Below, one piece after another: positions 24,597-36,412 of a stretch of DNA of 64,000 bases. The DNA comes from Polytrichum commune (Eukaryota; Streptophyta; Polytrichopsida; Polytrichales; Polytrichaceae), in NCBI GenBank assembly GCA_950295325.1, contig OX485803.1, forward strand, positions 71,065,554-71,129,553. Direction: 5' to 3'. The notes under the pieces were generated by a model. That model did no database searches, was not told the DNA's origin, and saw only the letters and a program-made list of their open reading frames with translations. The translations under genes were made by a program, and so were the position numbers. The first letter of the stretch is position 1. Every line of letters starts with the position of its first letter.

Positions 24597-25118
24597 TTTC
24601 TCTACTCATCAGCTCTGCCGAAATTCCCTAATTTCGATACCCTAGGGACGAGCCCAAATACAATCAACCACCCCCCTCACTGGAACTCGCGGCTATGGAC
24701 TGGGTTACCTGGGCACTCAGACGCCCGCGTCACTGAGCTCTGTGGTCGCACGCTAAGAAGATCACGGCCGTTGATTGCGATCTGATACATCTAAAGGCTC
24801 CTATGTTACCCTAACTTCTGGCTTCTCTTCCCCTCATGTAGAGCTTCAAAATTTTCACATTAAACGAAATCTCCACCTCCATCCGCTTATGAATCTAGGA
24901 TGAAATTTTTCAAACTCAATCCTTCATTGAAAGGATTTATGGAAGAGATGATGCCTGGAGGGGAACCCCATTGGGAGCTTTGGGAACCCTTTGGGAACCT
25001 TCAAAATCCTACACAAATGCTCTCATACAACAAGATGAAAAATAACCCCTTCATCTTGCAAACATCAATCTTTCATCCGTTGAAATTTCATCTATCATAA
25101 TTTTTTTCCGGGTTGCAA
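24597..25118. other. No recognisable gene
   Basis: Sequence between the METTL relic and the MULE fragment. No domain, repeat or RNA gene could be supported. The left edge may be the 5' flank of the methyltransferase relic. Confidence 0.4.
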
Positions 25119-26655
25119 TTTGGACTCAGATTCAGACACGTTCATTCATGCAGCAAGTTTTAGCTTCAACGAAGTGAAGCGAGTTTTGGAGGCCGGTTTA
25201 TTGAAGTACCTTGACTCTTAGAGTTTTCTGTTTCTTTAAACAAACATATGTATGCAAGATTTTTTATAATCATGATGTAGTGAGACTAAAAGTGTCACGC
25301 ACCTCTCCATGAGGAGTGCCCAAGACACCATGGGCACAAGGGGGACCCCGGAGTGACACCCGGGACTTGTGGCGCCGTTGGTGAGAGGGCCCAAGTGATC
25401 CTAGTGTGGGTGAGGGGCCCGGGCTTTGGGAACGCCTCCCACCCACGGAGACTAGGAGGCATGAGGGTAAGGCCATGAGCTATGCGTAGCTCATGGCGTG
25501 GTGATTCTAGAACGCTCAAGATCACCTCAAGCGGAGGTGTGAGCTAGGAGTTATGGCCATTTGAGTGGGGTGCTGTCCCGGGACAGCGCCCTGGTACAGC
25601 AGTGCCTGGGAGTGATTCCCGGGACTGCCAAGGTTCAAACAGGCATAACTTCCTCAAGACTTGCTTGAATGGGGCAAGCGAGGAGTCCATCGGCATCTAC
25701 GTGAAGCGTAGATGAAGATGGAGTGGTTGGTTGTTGTGATCGGACATCATACAAGGAAGTTATGATGGTCTGAAGCTGCTGGGGGGTTCTAGGCCCAGCA
25801 GCTAAAGGAAAATGTCCACTTAGCCCCAACTCTTGGTAGAGAGACAAGAGGTTGGTTGACGGTGGGGCAGGGGCCCCGCGTAGAGTCCTAGAGGCTTATA
25901 TGGGTGAGGTGGTGTGGCCTCACCCACCCGAGGCCGAACGGCACGGCCTCCATGGGCATTGGCCCAATGTGAGGGCATAGTTGCCTAGTATGGTTCGGGT
26001 TGTTGTAGGGTTGCTCCGGCAACGCGATGATCAACATGGGATTGGACTTCCATGGATGGAAGTCCACATCTAGGAATGGGTTACCGATTAAGGGGTGAGT
26101 CCCAAAAGCAAAGTAGGAGGGTTGGTTCCCTCCTATGAGCTATATGGTCCGGGGTAGGAGGAGCTAACCATTAGCATGGCGGAATGCGAATGGTTAGCGC
26201 TCGTAACGTTTGCTAGAATTGAAAATTGGCAAGATTGTCAAGGGGGGCTAGCAAGGGTTGCGACAAAAAGGGCCATTACAAGACATTTGACACACCACAT
26301 GTATTTCTCTTTTCCAAAGTTGCGTGACCCTTTTGGAGTACCACTAATTCTCATTATACTGAAACAGTACGTGTTTGACTTGACTTAAACCCATATTTAT
26401 TACTGATATTAGTTCCAAATGTTCAATTTAACACCCTAACCCATATTTTTCATTGATACAATAACATTTTATCCTGTATCAGAGCCCTTAATTGTCCACG
26501 GTCATAGGTCCCACTGTTCACTAAGTTTAGAAAAAAATTACTAAAAATATATTTAGTCCAAATATACCCTAAACTTACTGCTTAAAATAACATTTTAATC
26601 AAAATATCGCGGAAGTTACCGCTCACCGCTCACCGCTCGCAAAATAGCTTCGTCC
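25119..26655 (+). mobile_element. Truncated MULE copy, same family as 43933-55674
   Basis: Without the LTR inside it, this segment is the inverted counterpart of 43933-44490. It keeps the last residues of the transposase (from LDSDSDTFIHAASF to KYLDS and a stop at 25219-25221, plus strand), the same 3' non-coding sequence, and the terminal inverted repeat at about 26616-26655 ending ...CGCAAAATAGCTTCGTCC. This copy keeps two of the 7-bp GAGCGGT steps where the left end of the full element has one. The rest of the element is missing to the left. The C-terminal tail being conserved in both copies supports the reading of the transposase end. Confidence 0.85.
25293..26265 (+). mobile_element. Solo LTR (973 bp) with TSD AAAAG
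   Basis: The sequence begins TGTCACGC and ends GGGTTGCGACA and matches the LTRs of the Ty3-type family found at 27593-42064. AAAAG flanks both sides (25288-25292 and 26266-26270). The homologous unoccupied site in the full-length MULE at 44305-44325 has a single AAAAG (as CTTTT on the plus strand), which proves the insertion. A solo LTR arises by recombination between the two LTRs of a complete element. Confidence 0.95.
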
Positions 26656-26775
26656 CGGTGAAGACGTCCCTTATAATATTGGGATTCGGATATTCCCTCA
26701 CAACCAATCCGGATTGGCCAAATCCGTCTTGGCAAGTCACACAGGGAGATCCAGATTATATCTTAGGACTACAAC

Positions 26776-27268
26776 GACTGGAGTATTCCAGATTCCGACC
26801 GGAGATCTGACTCGACGGGATAAGTGGGTGATTCGTACCACTTTCCGGATTGTCCCGTCCACAAGCGGTGAGACCTCTTCAGAAGATCAGATTGGCGCAA
26901 GTCCGGATCCCTTCCGGATCTTTGCCCAGCCCTCCCCACAGCTATCTCACCTAGACGTTACCCAGACATCCGGAACAATGAGGTTCCCTTCCCACTACAC
27001 TCCGGAGATGGCCTCCAACCCGGAATCCTAATTGTTCCGGTCCTTCCCTCCTCCTTCTGACGGATTGATCCGGCTATCATTTCCTGGGACTCTACTCAAT
27101 CTGGACTAACTGGGCGATCTGTACCACTTTCCGGATTGGTCCGTCTAAGGGCGGTGGGACCTCTTCAGAAGCTCGGATGGCGCAAGTCCGGATCCCTTCC
27201 GGATCTCACCCAATCCTCCCAGCGGTTATCCCACCTAGACGTTACTCAACCATCCTGAATAATGAGGT
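26776..27268. repeat. Diverged tandem duplication, about 285 bp
   Basis: ACCACTTTCCGGATTG occurs near 26836 and again near 27122, and CGCAAGTCCGGATCCCTTCC follows each. The end of the first unit (AATGAGGTTCCCTTCCCACT) shows the undisturbed form of the sequence that, in the second unit, is split by the LTR at 27269. This belongs to the host sequence that continues at 42719. Confidence 0.75.
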
Positions 27269-27592
27269 TGTCGCGCACCTCTTCATGAGGAGTGCCCGAA
27301 ACACCATGGGCACAAGGGGGACCCCGGAGTGACACCCGGGACTTGTGGCACCGTTGGTGAGAGGGCCCAAGTGATCCTAGTGTAGGTGAGGGCCCCCGGC
27401 GTTGGGAACGCCTCCCACCCACGGAGACTAAGAGGCATGAGGGTGAGGCCATGAGCTATGCATAGTTCATGGTGTGGTGATTCTAGAATGCTCAAGAACA
27501 CCTCAATCGGAGGTGTGAGCTAGGAGTTATGGCCATTTGAGTGGGGCGCTGTCCCGGGACAGCGCCCTGGTACAGCAGTGCCTGGGAGTGAA
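27269..27592 (+). mobile_element. Outer LTR, left part (continues at 42070-42718)
   Basis: An LTR starting TGTCGCGC is interrupted after about 320 bp by the complete element at 27593-42064; it resumes at 42070 with CCCCGGGCGTGCCAAGG and ends GTTGCGACA at 42718. The outer flanks are GAGGT and AAGGT, a 5-bp duplication with one mutation. It is therefore a solo LTR older than the element nested in it. Confidence 0.9.
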
Positions 27593-28566
27593 TGTCGCGC
27601 ACCTCTCCATGAGGAGTGCCCGAAACACCATGGGCACAAGGGGGACCCCGGAGTGACACCCGGGACTTGTGGCGCCGTTGGTGAGAGGGCCCAAGTGATC
27701 CTAGTGTGGGTGAGGGCCCTGGGCGTTGGGAACGCCTCCCACCCACGGAGACTAGGAGGCACAAGGGTAAGGCCATAAGCTATGCGTAGCTCATGGCGTG
27801 GTGATTCTAGAATGCTCAAGAACACCTCAATTGGAGGTGTGAGCTAGGAGTTATGGCCATTTGAGTGGGGCGCTGTCCCGGGACAGCGCCCTGGTACAGC
27901 AGTGCCTGGGAGTGATTCCCGGGACTGCCAAGGTTCAAACAGGCATAACTTCCTCAATACTTGCCCGAATGGGGCAAGTGAGGAGTCCATCGGCATCTAC
28001 GTGAAGCGTAGATGAAGATGGAGTGGTTGGTTGTTATGATCAGACATCATACAAGGAAGTTATGATGGTCTGAAGCTGCTGGGGGGCTCTAGGCCCAGCA
28101 GCTAAAGGAAAATGTCCACTTGGCCCCAACTCTTGGTGGAGAGACAAGAGGTTGGTTGACGGTGGGGTAGGGGCCCCGCGTGAAGTCCTAGAGGCTTATA
28201 TGGGTGAGGTGGTGTGGCCTCACCCACCCGAGGCCAAACGGCACGGCCTCCATGGGCATTGGCCCAATGTGAGGCCATAGTTGCCTAGTATGGTTCGGGT
28301 TGTTGTAGTGTTGCTTCGGCAATGCGATGATCAACATGGGATTGGACTTCCATGGATAGAAGTCCACATCTAGGAATGGGTTACCGATTAAGGGGTGAGT
28401 CCCGAAAGCAAAGTAGGAGGGTTGGTTCCCTCCTATGAGCTATATGGTCCGGGGTAAGAGGAGCTAACCATTAGCATGGCGGTATGCGAAGGGTTAGCAC
28501 TCGTAACCTTTGCTAGAAAGGAAAATTGGCAAGATTGTCAAGGGGGGGTTAGCAAGGGTTGCGACA
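27593..28566 (+). repeat. 5' LTR of the outer Ty3-type element
   Basis: 974 bp, starting TGTCGCGC and ending TTGCGACA. It holds a perfect 24-bp palindrome centred on TGTCCCGGGACA near 27875 (also in every other copy) and a TATA-like GGCTTATATGGG near 28192. Regulation is presumably from this LTR. Confidence 0.93.
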
Positions 28567-28568
28567 CT

Positions 28569-28580
28569 TGGTATCAGAGC
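28569..28580 (+). promoter_or_regulatory. Primer-binding site, tRNA-iMet
   Basis: TGGTATCAGAGC, two bases after the LTR end, is the classic complement to the 3' end of plant initiator tRNA-Met used to start minus-strand DNA synthesis. Confidence 0.95.
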
Positions 28581-28620
28581 AGGGTTCCAATATTTGAGTT
28601 AGCACTTTGAGGTAGACATG

Positions 28621-30098
28621 GCTATCAAAAATGCGGGTTATGATGGTGAGCCCGGGGTTTCCAAAAGGTTGTGAGGCTCAAATTGGAACAAGGATCATGT
28701 GCAAGTGGATTGTGACCATACCATTGATTCTAATGACAATGGTGGGCATGAGGGTGGATTCGGTGAGGAAAATGGAGGAGTGCTTTGAAAGGGCTCCCAC
28801 AAACCTCGAAAAGTATTCGGGGGCTAGAATACCGAATGCATCCGAAAGCTTGGACGGTGGTAATATTGGATTGAAATTCCAATCCAAATTGCTTAGAATG
28901 TGGTGAAGTTGGAATGGGTGCAAATGCGGCACTCAAGGCTTTTAGGCCTATGTGTGCGATTTAACCACCATAATGAATGGCACAACTAAGATTGACTAGT
29001 TGGCTAAGAAACACATCGTTTTAAATGGGGTTTCAAAAGCGGGTGGTGAATACCATGTTCAACTCCCCAAAGCTTCTTGATGACGTATCGGGAATCTTTA
29101 AGATTTGAAGAACATTGAAGCCGATGGTCCCAAAAAGAAGTTGGATGGCGCATCGCCACAAAGTGGGTTTTAACCGATATTGGTCCCAAAGAAATGGGCG
29201 AAAGTAGTTTGGCCCATTATACTAAGGCAAAACATAGTCGTGCCGCGGATGGAATTTTGGGAGGTGGGTTGATCCTACCAAGGCAACTCATGTTCGTGCC
29301 CCGGACAAAGTGTGAAAGGTGGCTTTGTGCTACCAAGGCAAATCATGTTTGTTCCGCGGACAAACTATTAGAAATTGGTTTTGTGGCACCAAACCAATTT
29401 GTCCCGTGGATGGAATGTTTAAAGTTGGGTTTGCGGACCAAGCCAAGCCAAGTTGCCGAGGACGGAATGTTGGACGATGGCTTTGTGGCCAAGGCTAGTA
29501 GCCTTAAGCCGAGGCCAAGTCTCATGTGTTGACAAAGAGGCAAGCCATTCCTTCTTGAGCCCAAAACTCAGAAGGGAGTTGGGGCTTGCCGATTGATAGA
29601 GCGGGCAAGCCCACCAAGGTGTGGTTTGGAAAGGGCGAACCGCATGAAACAAAGGAGGCCGCGATGCATGTAACCTTTCAATGTGGGACATTTGATTTTT
29701 GTCAAACTTTCATATCATGTGAAATAGATGAAATGCATATCATTGTGAAGGCCGCCTTCTTTGAAACTCACATGATAGATGTGAGGTGCAAGCCGGTGTG
29801 CTTGCCGTGCATTATGATGTGTCATAATGGCAAAGAATTGAAGTTCAAATTGACAAGAACTCCTATGGTAGGAGGACCCGAGTCGAATTTGGTCTTAATA
29901 GACCAAATGAAAAATAAAAAGCATAATGGTCGTGGTTCAATTGGAGCAACTCCAAGGAACGTATGGGGAGGCTAGGAAAGATGGGCCTCCCCCAAAGCAC
30001 ATTGGTGGGATGTTGGTGAGATACAAGGATGTATTCACCAATGTGTGCCCAAAAGTTACCGCCAAGGAGTGAAAATAACTTTGCTCAACGAGAGATTG
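28621..30098 (+). pseudogene. gag/protease region of the outer element, broken
   Basis: Short open frames carry a gag-like start near 28630, a stretch of diverged tandem repeats of about 50-56 bp at 29230-29500 (each with a GT(T/G)CC(G/C)CGGA core) and a segment at 29586-29975 that resembles the end of a retropepsin-type domain and linker (CEIDEMHIIVKAAFFETHMI, then KELKFKLTRTP). Stops and frameshifts separate them. The matching region of the inner copy is 34905-36360 and has the same layout. Confidence 0.7.
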
Positions 30099-31071
30099 TG
30101 TCGCAACCCTTGCTAGGTCCCTTAATAATCTTGCCAATTTTCAATTCTAGCAAAGGTTACGAGTTGCTAACCCTTCGCATTCCGCCATGCTAATGGATAG
30201 CTCCTCTTACCCCGGACCAATAGTTCATAGGAGGGAACCAACCCTCCTACTTTGCTTTCGGGACTCACCCCTTAATCGCTAACCCATTTCCCCAATGTGG
30301 ACTTCCATCCATGGAAGTCCAATCCTATGTTGATCATCGCGTTGCCGGAGCAACACTACAACAACCCGAACCATACTAGGCAACTATGTCCTCACAATGG
30401 GCCAATGCCCATGGAGGCCGTGCCGTTCGGCCTCGGGTGGGTGAGGCCACACCACCTCACCCATATAAGCCTCTAGGACTTTACACGGGGCCCCTACCCC
30501 ACCGTCAACCAACCTCTTGTCTCTCCACCAAGAGTTGGGGCCAAGTGGACATTCTCCCTTAGCCGCTGGGCTAAGAAGCCTCTAGCAGCTTCAGACCATC
30601 ATAACTTCCTTGTATGATGTCCGATGCTAGCCACCAACCACTTCATCTTCATCTACGTTTCACGTAGATGGCGATGGACTCCTCACTTGCCCCATTTGGG
30701 CAAGTTATGAGGACGTTATGCCTCTTTGAACCTTGGCAGTCCCGGGAGTCACTCCCAGGCACTGCTGTACCAGGGCGCTGTCCCGGGACAGCGCCCCACT
30801 CAAATGGCCATAACTCCTAGCTCACACCTCCGATTGAGGTGTTCTTGAGCATTCTAGAATCACCACGCCATGAGCTACGCATAGCTCATGGCCTTACCCT
30901 TGTGCCTCCTAGTCTCCGTGGGTGGGAGGCGTTCCCAACGCCCGGGGCCCTCACCCACACTAGGATCACTTGGGCCCTCTCACCAATGGCGCCACAAGTC
31001 CCGGGTGTCACTCCGGGGTCCCCCTTGTGCCCATGGTGTTTCGGGCACTCCTTATGGAGAGGTGCGCGACA
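30099..31071 (-). repeat. 3' LTR of the inner Ty3-type element
   Basis: 973 bp, reverse orientation. The sequence just inside it (CTCACCCCCACCAAACG on the plus strand) is the complement of a purine-rich tract, TTTGGTGGGGGTGAG, which serves as polypurine primer. The outer element has the same tract directly before 41091. Confidence 0.92.
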
Positions 31072-32088
31072 CTCACCCCCACCAAACGGAGTCGATGCCC
31101 TCATCGACTATACTGTTAGTCAGCACACCAATTCTCAAGTTGCCATCCTCTATGGTGCCGCATTGTGTTTACCTTAGGGCGCGACCCCCACAATGCATCT
31201 TCAAATTTGGCATAGTCCCAAAGGTGTCGTTCCTAGGTGGTCCGTTAGCGACCTTGGATCTCTCATCCAAGGACCTAACCTATACTAGACCCACCTACTT
31301 TGGGACTCACTTGGGTTGCCCCTCCTTTGGGGCCTCCCCCGTTAGGCTCCACTAGCCTAACGTGACACATCTAGGCGAGACCTCAACGCTTCCACTAAGT
31401 TGTCTCGGTTGCAACTCCGAGATGGCTTTCCATTGTTAAGCCACGCCTCGATCGCACGGGGGTGATGCCAAGTCCCGCCCGACTCGGTTCCCACTTTGCT
31501 CTTTCGAGACATGGGTTCATGACTCCCATGCGCCAACTCTCGTTAGCTCGCGGGTAGCACTTTTATGAGCACGCGCCATCACCTTGTCCCCGCCCGGACA
31601 AGCCCACAACTAAGAAGTTTCTTGGTTTTATCCAAGGCCCCTCCAAGCCATGGCCCCCAATTACTCGGCTTACCCAACCTAGTTTGGCATATCTATTCCC
31701 CCTCTTCCATTAACCAAGCACAAGTACAAGACTAGGACCTCATCTCATACTTTTCTCTTTGCACCACTAAAGTTTGGACTTTATTCCCTCAAGCCAAAGA
31801 ACAAGCTCATGTTGTGGAGCAATTAATTAGCCTCGAAGGTAAGTGTGCTACTAGCGTCTCTCCCCCACTAAAGGAGATTGATGTCCTCATCAATGCCTAC
31901 GCTTCATTTTATTGGAATCCTTAGCCTTAGTTTCTTCAAAGTGCTTTGCCAATTCCTTGGCATTCATCATGTCTCTTGCCGCTACCCAAACAACTTCTTT
32001 CTCATGGTATCCTCACCATTTCACCAAGTACTCCTTTGTACATTTTCTTTCCTTTTCATTTGGGCTTCCTACACTTGAGGATGCCCTC
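31072..32088 (-). other. 3' non-coding part of the inner element
   Basis: About 1 kb between the 3' LTR and the end of pol with no open frame of substance. It matches the inverted 40077-41090 of the outer element. Long untranslated 3' regions of this sort are common in plant Ty3-type elements. Confidence 0.7.
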
Positions 32089-34748
32089 CTACCTCATGTT
32101 CCAAATGACGTCCACAAGGTCGGGAGGTGGCCTAATCACTTGCTTGTGATCGGGCCACAAGGTGTCGTCCTTAAATGGCTTTAGGAATGAGACATGAAAT
32201 GTCGGATGCACTTTGATATCCGGCGGTAATTCCAACTTATACATGTCCTTGAACACTTGTTCCACAATGGAAAACGAAGCTCCAATTTTGGACATGAACT
32301 TTGGAGTGAGGCCTTCCGACTAAGTGAAGTTGTTCACATTCAACAACACCTTATTGCCCACCTCATTCTCCACTTCGCGTCTTCCGGCATTGACTTGCAC
32401 TTCGTAGCACCTTCGGGCTTTCTCCACCAACAACTTGGTCATCTCTAAGACTTGTTTACCATCCTTGGCCAAGTCCTTACCATCTTGGTTGAACTCTAGT
32501 GTTGAATGTGCCCCCTCGAGAGCTAGGTTAATAGGTTGGAGCGCATCCACTCCATAAGCCACCACGAAAGACCACCCTTTGGTTGCCAAGTGCGTGGCTA
32601 CATTACAACTAAACTCCGCTCGACCCACATAGTCCGCCCAATCTCTTTGGTCCGCCCCCACCAAGTTCCTCAAGTATTGCTTCAAGACTCCATTCACACC
32701 TCCGCCTTCCCATCCATTTGGGAATGCAAGGTCGTGCTAAACCTTAGTTTCATTCCGACCTCCTTAGAGAAATGCATTGAAAATGCACTTGTGAACTTTG
32801 GATCTTGATCCCACACAATCACTCTTGGCAACCCGTGGTGCCTCAACCATCTTTTGAGAAAAGGCTATGCGGTCTCCAACGCGGTGGCGGTTTCCACAAT
32901 CGGCACCATGTGTGCCAACTTGGCAAACCGCTCTACCATCAACAAGATGGCATCATACCCATGTGACTCCGGCAAACTTGTGATCAAGTCCATGCACATA
33001 CTATGCCATGGCACCGACGGGATAGGCAACGGTTGCAAGAAACCGCCTTGCTTTTGGTAAGAGGCTCGGTTTAGTTGGCACTCTATTCACGCCTTCACAA
33101 AGTGGGTTATATCCTCCTTTATGCACCGCCAATGGTACCTCCTTGACACCATTCTATGGCGGTTTTTTCTTTTCTTTCTCCTCTATGGCCGGCAATAGGA
33201 CTATCACATTCTTCTCCAAACCGATAGCCTCAACTTGCATTGTGGCACATACACCCAACTTTGCTTACACTCGAACAATCCATCCACCAACTCCACCTCT
33301 TTGAGCAACTTGCTCTTGCGAAGCTCACCTAAAAGCTTTTGTGCTTTGGGGTAGTTAATTTACCCCTCCCGTATCTTGCATCACAAGTTTCCTTCGCCGG
33401 CATACATGAGCCACAAGGTTTGGATGGTTCTCATTGCTTGGAACTCTTCCGGTCTACTTCGCGCATCCGGCACCACATTTCCACGGTCCGGTTTGTGGAT
33501 CAAATCCACCTACATAAGCGCCAAACTATCATGCCACCGCAATGACTTGGCGCTCACTTGCGCTTGTATGTCAAAATTCTTTTAGGACACATTGTCCATG
33601 TAGACCTTTGCTTTGTGCGACCCCAAATAGTGTCGCCACATCTTCAAGCAATGCACTACGGCAAAAAAGTTCTTTGTCATGAGTTGGTTGTCTTCTTTGA
33701 CAACCATCGAGCTTCATGTTCCCATATGCAATGGCCATCCAATTACACATAATCCACCATTGGCAAAGTTACTCACCCCCGTATGCACCTCAAAAGGTTT
33801 GTCAACCTCCGCGAACTTGAGCACGGGCGGCGAAGAGAACTTGCTCTTAAGCTCCCCAAAGACTTGGTGACAAGGCTAGTCCCAATCTTGGGATAGCTAT
33901 TTCTTCCACAAGTTGAACAAGGTGGGACAACCATCGAGCTTCATGCTCTCATATGTAATGGCCATCCATCTTGCATCAACACCCGCCAATGGTCAAGTCA
34001 CTCGCCCCCGTATACACCTCAAAAGGTTTGTCAAACTCCGCGAACTTGAGCACGGGCGGCGAAGAGAACTTGCTCTTAAGCTCCCCAAAGACTTGGTGAC
34101 AAGGCTAGTCCCAATCTTGGGATAGCTATTTCTTCCACAAGTTGAACAAGGTGGGACAACCATCGAGCTTCATGCTCTCATATGTAATGGCCATCCATCT
34201 TGCATCAACACCCGCCAATGGTCAAGTCACTCGCCCCCGTATACACCTCAAAAGGTTTGTCAAACTCCGCGAACTTGAGCACGGGCGGCGAAGAGAACTT
34301 GCTCTTAAGCTCCCCAAAGACTTGTGACAAACATCATCCCACTCTTGGGATAGCCATTTCTTGCACAAGTTGGACAAGCTTCTACAACCATGGAGCTTAA
34401 TGCTCCTATAAGCAATGGTCATCCATCTTAGATCAACATCCGCCAATGGTAAAGTCCTTCGCCTTCATGTGCACCTCAACATGCTCATGAAAACCCGGAA
34501 ACTTAACCACATGTTGTGAAGAGAACTTACTCTTGAGCTCCCCAAAGGCTTGGTGACAAGGCTCATCCCACTCTTGGGATAGCCATTTTTTCCAACATGT
34601 TGACTAAGGTTCTAGCAACCTTAGAAAAACCATGAATGAAGTGGTGGTAGTAGTTGTCTAGGCCAACAAATGACCTAAGCCTTTTTCTTGAATCAAGGGC
34701 CAATTCTCTTCTTGGATTGCCTTGACATTCTTCATGTTCGTCCACCAA
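32089..34748 (-). pseudogene. Polymerase/RNase H/integrase region, inner element
   Basis: On the minus strand: a polymerase end (FVGLDNYYHHFI near 34650), then four tandem copies of an RNase H start region of about 229 bp (33660-34590), then integrase fragments from about 33100 to 32320 and a chromo-like or C-terminal tail (HPTFHVSFLKPF near 32200). Several in-frame stops interrupt it, including one after VNNFT at 32320 that the outer copy shares. It cannot encode a working polyprotein. Confidence 0.85.
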
Positions 34749-34904
34749 CTTCCTTTGTCACCATGTACCTCAAGAACTCAATCTCTCGTTGAGCAAAGTT
34801 ATTTTTCACTTCTTGGCGGTAACTTTTTGGGCAACACATTGGTGAATACATCATTGTATCTCACCAACATCCCACCAATGTGGTTTGGAGGAGGCCCATC
34901 TTTC

Positions 34905-36360
34905 CTAGCCTCCCCATACATTCCTTGGAGTTGCTCCAATTGAACCACGACCATTATGTTTTCTATTTTTCATTTGGTCCATTAAGACCAAATTCAACTT
35001 GGGTCCTCCTACCATAGGAGTCCTTGTCAATTTGAACTTCAATTCTTTGCCATTATGACACATCATAATGCACCGCAAACACACCGGCTTGCACCTCACA
35101 TCTATCATGTGAGTTTCAAAGTAGGCGGCCTTCACAATGACATGCATTTCATCTATTTCACATGATGTGAAATTTTGACAAAAATCCAATGTCCCACATT
35201 GAAAGGTTACATGCATCGCGGCCTCCTTTGTCTCATGCGGTTCGCCCTTTCCAAACCGCACCTTGGTGGGCTTGCTTTCTCTATCAATCGGCAAGCCCCA
35301 ACTCCCTTGTGAGTTTTGGACTCAAGAAGGAGTGGTAGCCTCTTTGTCAACACATGAGACATTTCTCCCATTCATTGAGCCTCAAGGTACAAAAGATTTG
35401 GCCTTGGCTTAAGGCTACTAGCCTTGCCCACAATGCCATCATCTTACATTCGGTCCTCGGCAACTTGGCTTGGCTTGGTCGGCAAAACCAACTTTAAACA
35501 TTTCGTCCGCGGGACAAATTGGTTTGGTGCCACAAAACCAATTTCTAATAGTTTGTCCGCAAAACAAACATGTTTTGCCTTGGTGGCACAAAGCCACCTT
35601 CCCACACTCCGTCCGCGGCACAAACATGAATTGCCTTGGTAGGACAAACCCACCTCCCAACATTTCGTCCGCGGCACAAGTATGATTTGCTTTGGAAGCA
35701 TAAAGCCACCTTTCAACATTCCGTCCGCGGCACCAACATGTTTTGCCTAAGTAAAATGGACCAAACAATTTGCACTCATTTCTTTGGGACCTACTTTGGC
35801 TAAAGCCACTTGTGGTGATGCGCCGCCAAACTTCTCTTTGGGACCATCGGCTTCAATGCTCTTGCAAACTTGATGGTCCCCACCATGTCCTCAAGAAGCC
35901 TTAGGGACTTAAACAAGGCATCCACCACCCGCTTTTAAAACCCCACCTAAAAGGATGCATTTCTTAGAAAGCTCGTCCGTTTTAGGTGTATCCTTCATTT
36001 GTGCGTTTGAATAGCGCACATAGGCCTTAAGAGGCCCCGGGTGCCTCATTAGCACCAAATTCATTCCAACATCAATACCTTCCAAGCATTTCGAATTGGA
36101 ATTTCAATCCAACATTAATGCCCTCCAAGGTTTTGGGTGCTTTCGGTATTCTAGGCCCCAAATGTTTTTTGAGGTTTGCGGGAGCCCTTTTCATAGCACT
36201 CCTCCATTTTCCTTACCAAATCCACCCTCATGCCCACCATTGTCATTGGAACCAATGGTATGGTCAAATTCCACTTGCACATGATCCTCGTTCCAATTTG
36301 AGCCTCACAACCTTTTGGAAACCCCGGGCTCACCATCATAACCCGCATTTATGATAGCCA
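34905..36360 (-). pseudogene. gag/protease region, inner element
   Basis: The minus-strand counterpart of 28621-30098, including the diverged tandem repeats of the gag region (35410-35760) and the protease-like segment at 34905-35294. Differences from the outer copy are scattered, about a few per cent by eye. Frames are interrupted. Confidence 0.7.
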
Positions 36361-36398
36361 TGTTTCCCTCAAAGTGCGAGCTCAAAACTTGGAACCCT

Positions 36399-36410
36399 GC
36401 TCTGATACCA
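36399..36410 (-). promoter_or_regulatory. Primer-binding site, tRNA-iMet (inner element)
   Basis: The complement of TGGTATCAGAGC, two bases from the LTR at 36413, in minus orientation. Confidence 0.95.
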
Positions 36411-36412
36411 AG

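Noticed and set aside
30839-31177. Repeated 70-150 codon frames inside the LTRs (also at 25295, 27520, 37153 and 40985)
   Set aside because: They recur only because the LTR copies are nearly identical; starts and lengths shift with the flanking sequence and no domain is visible.
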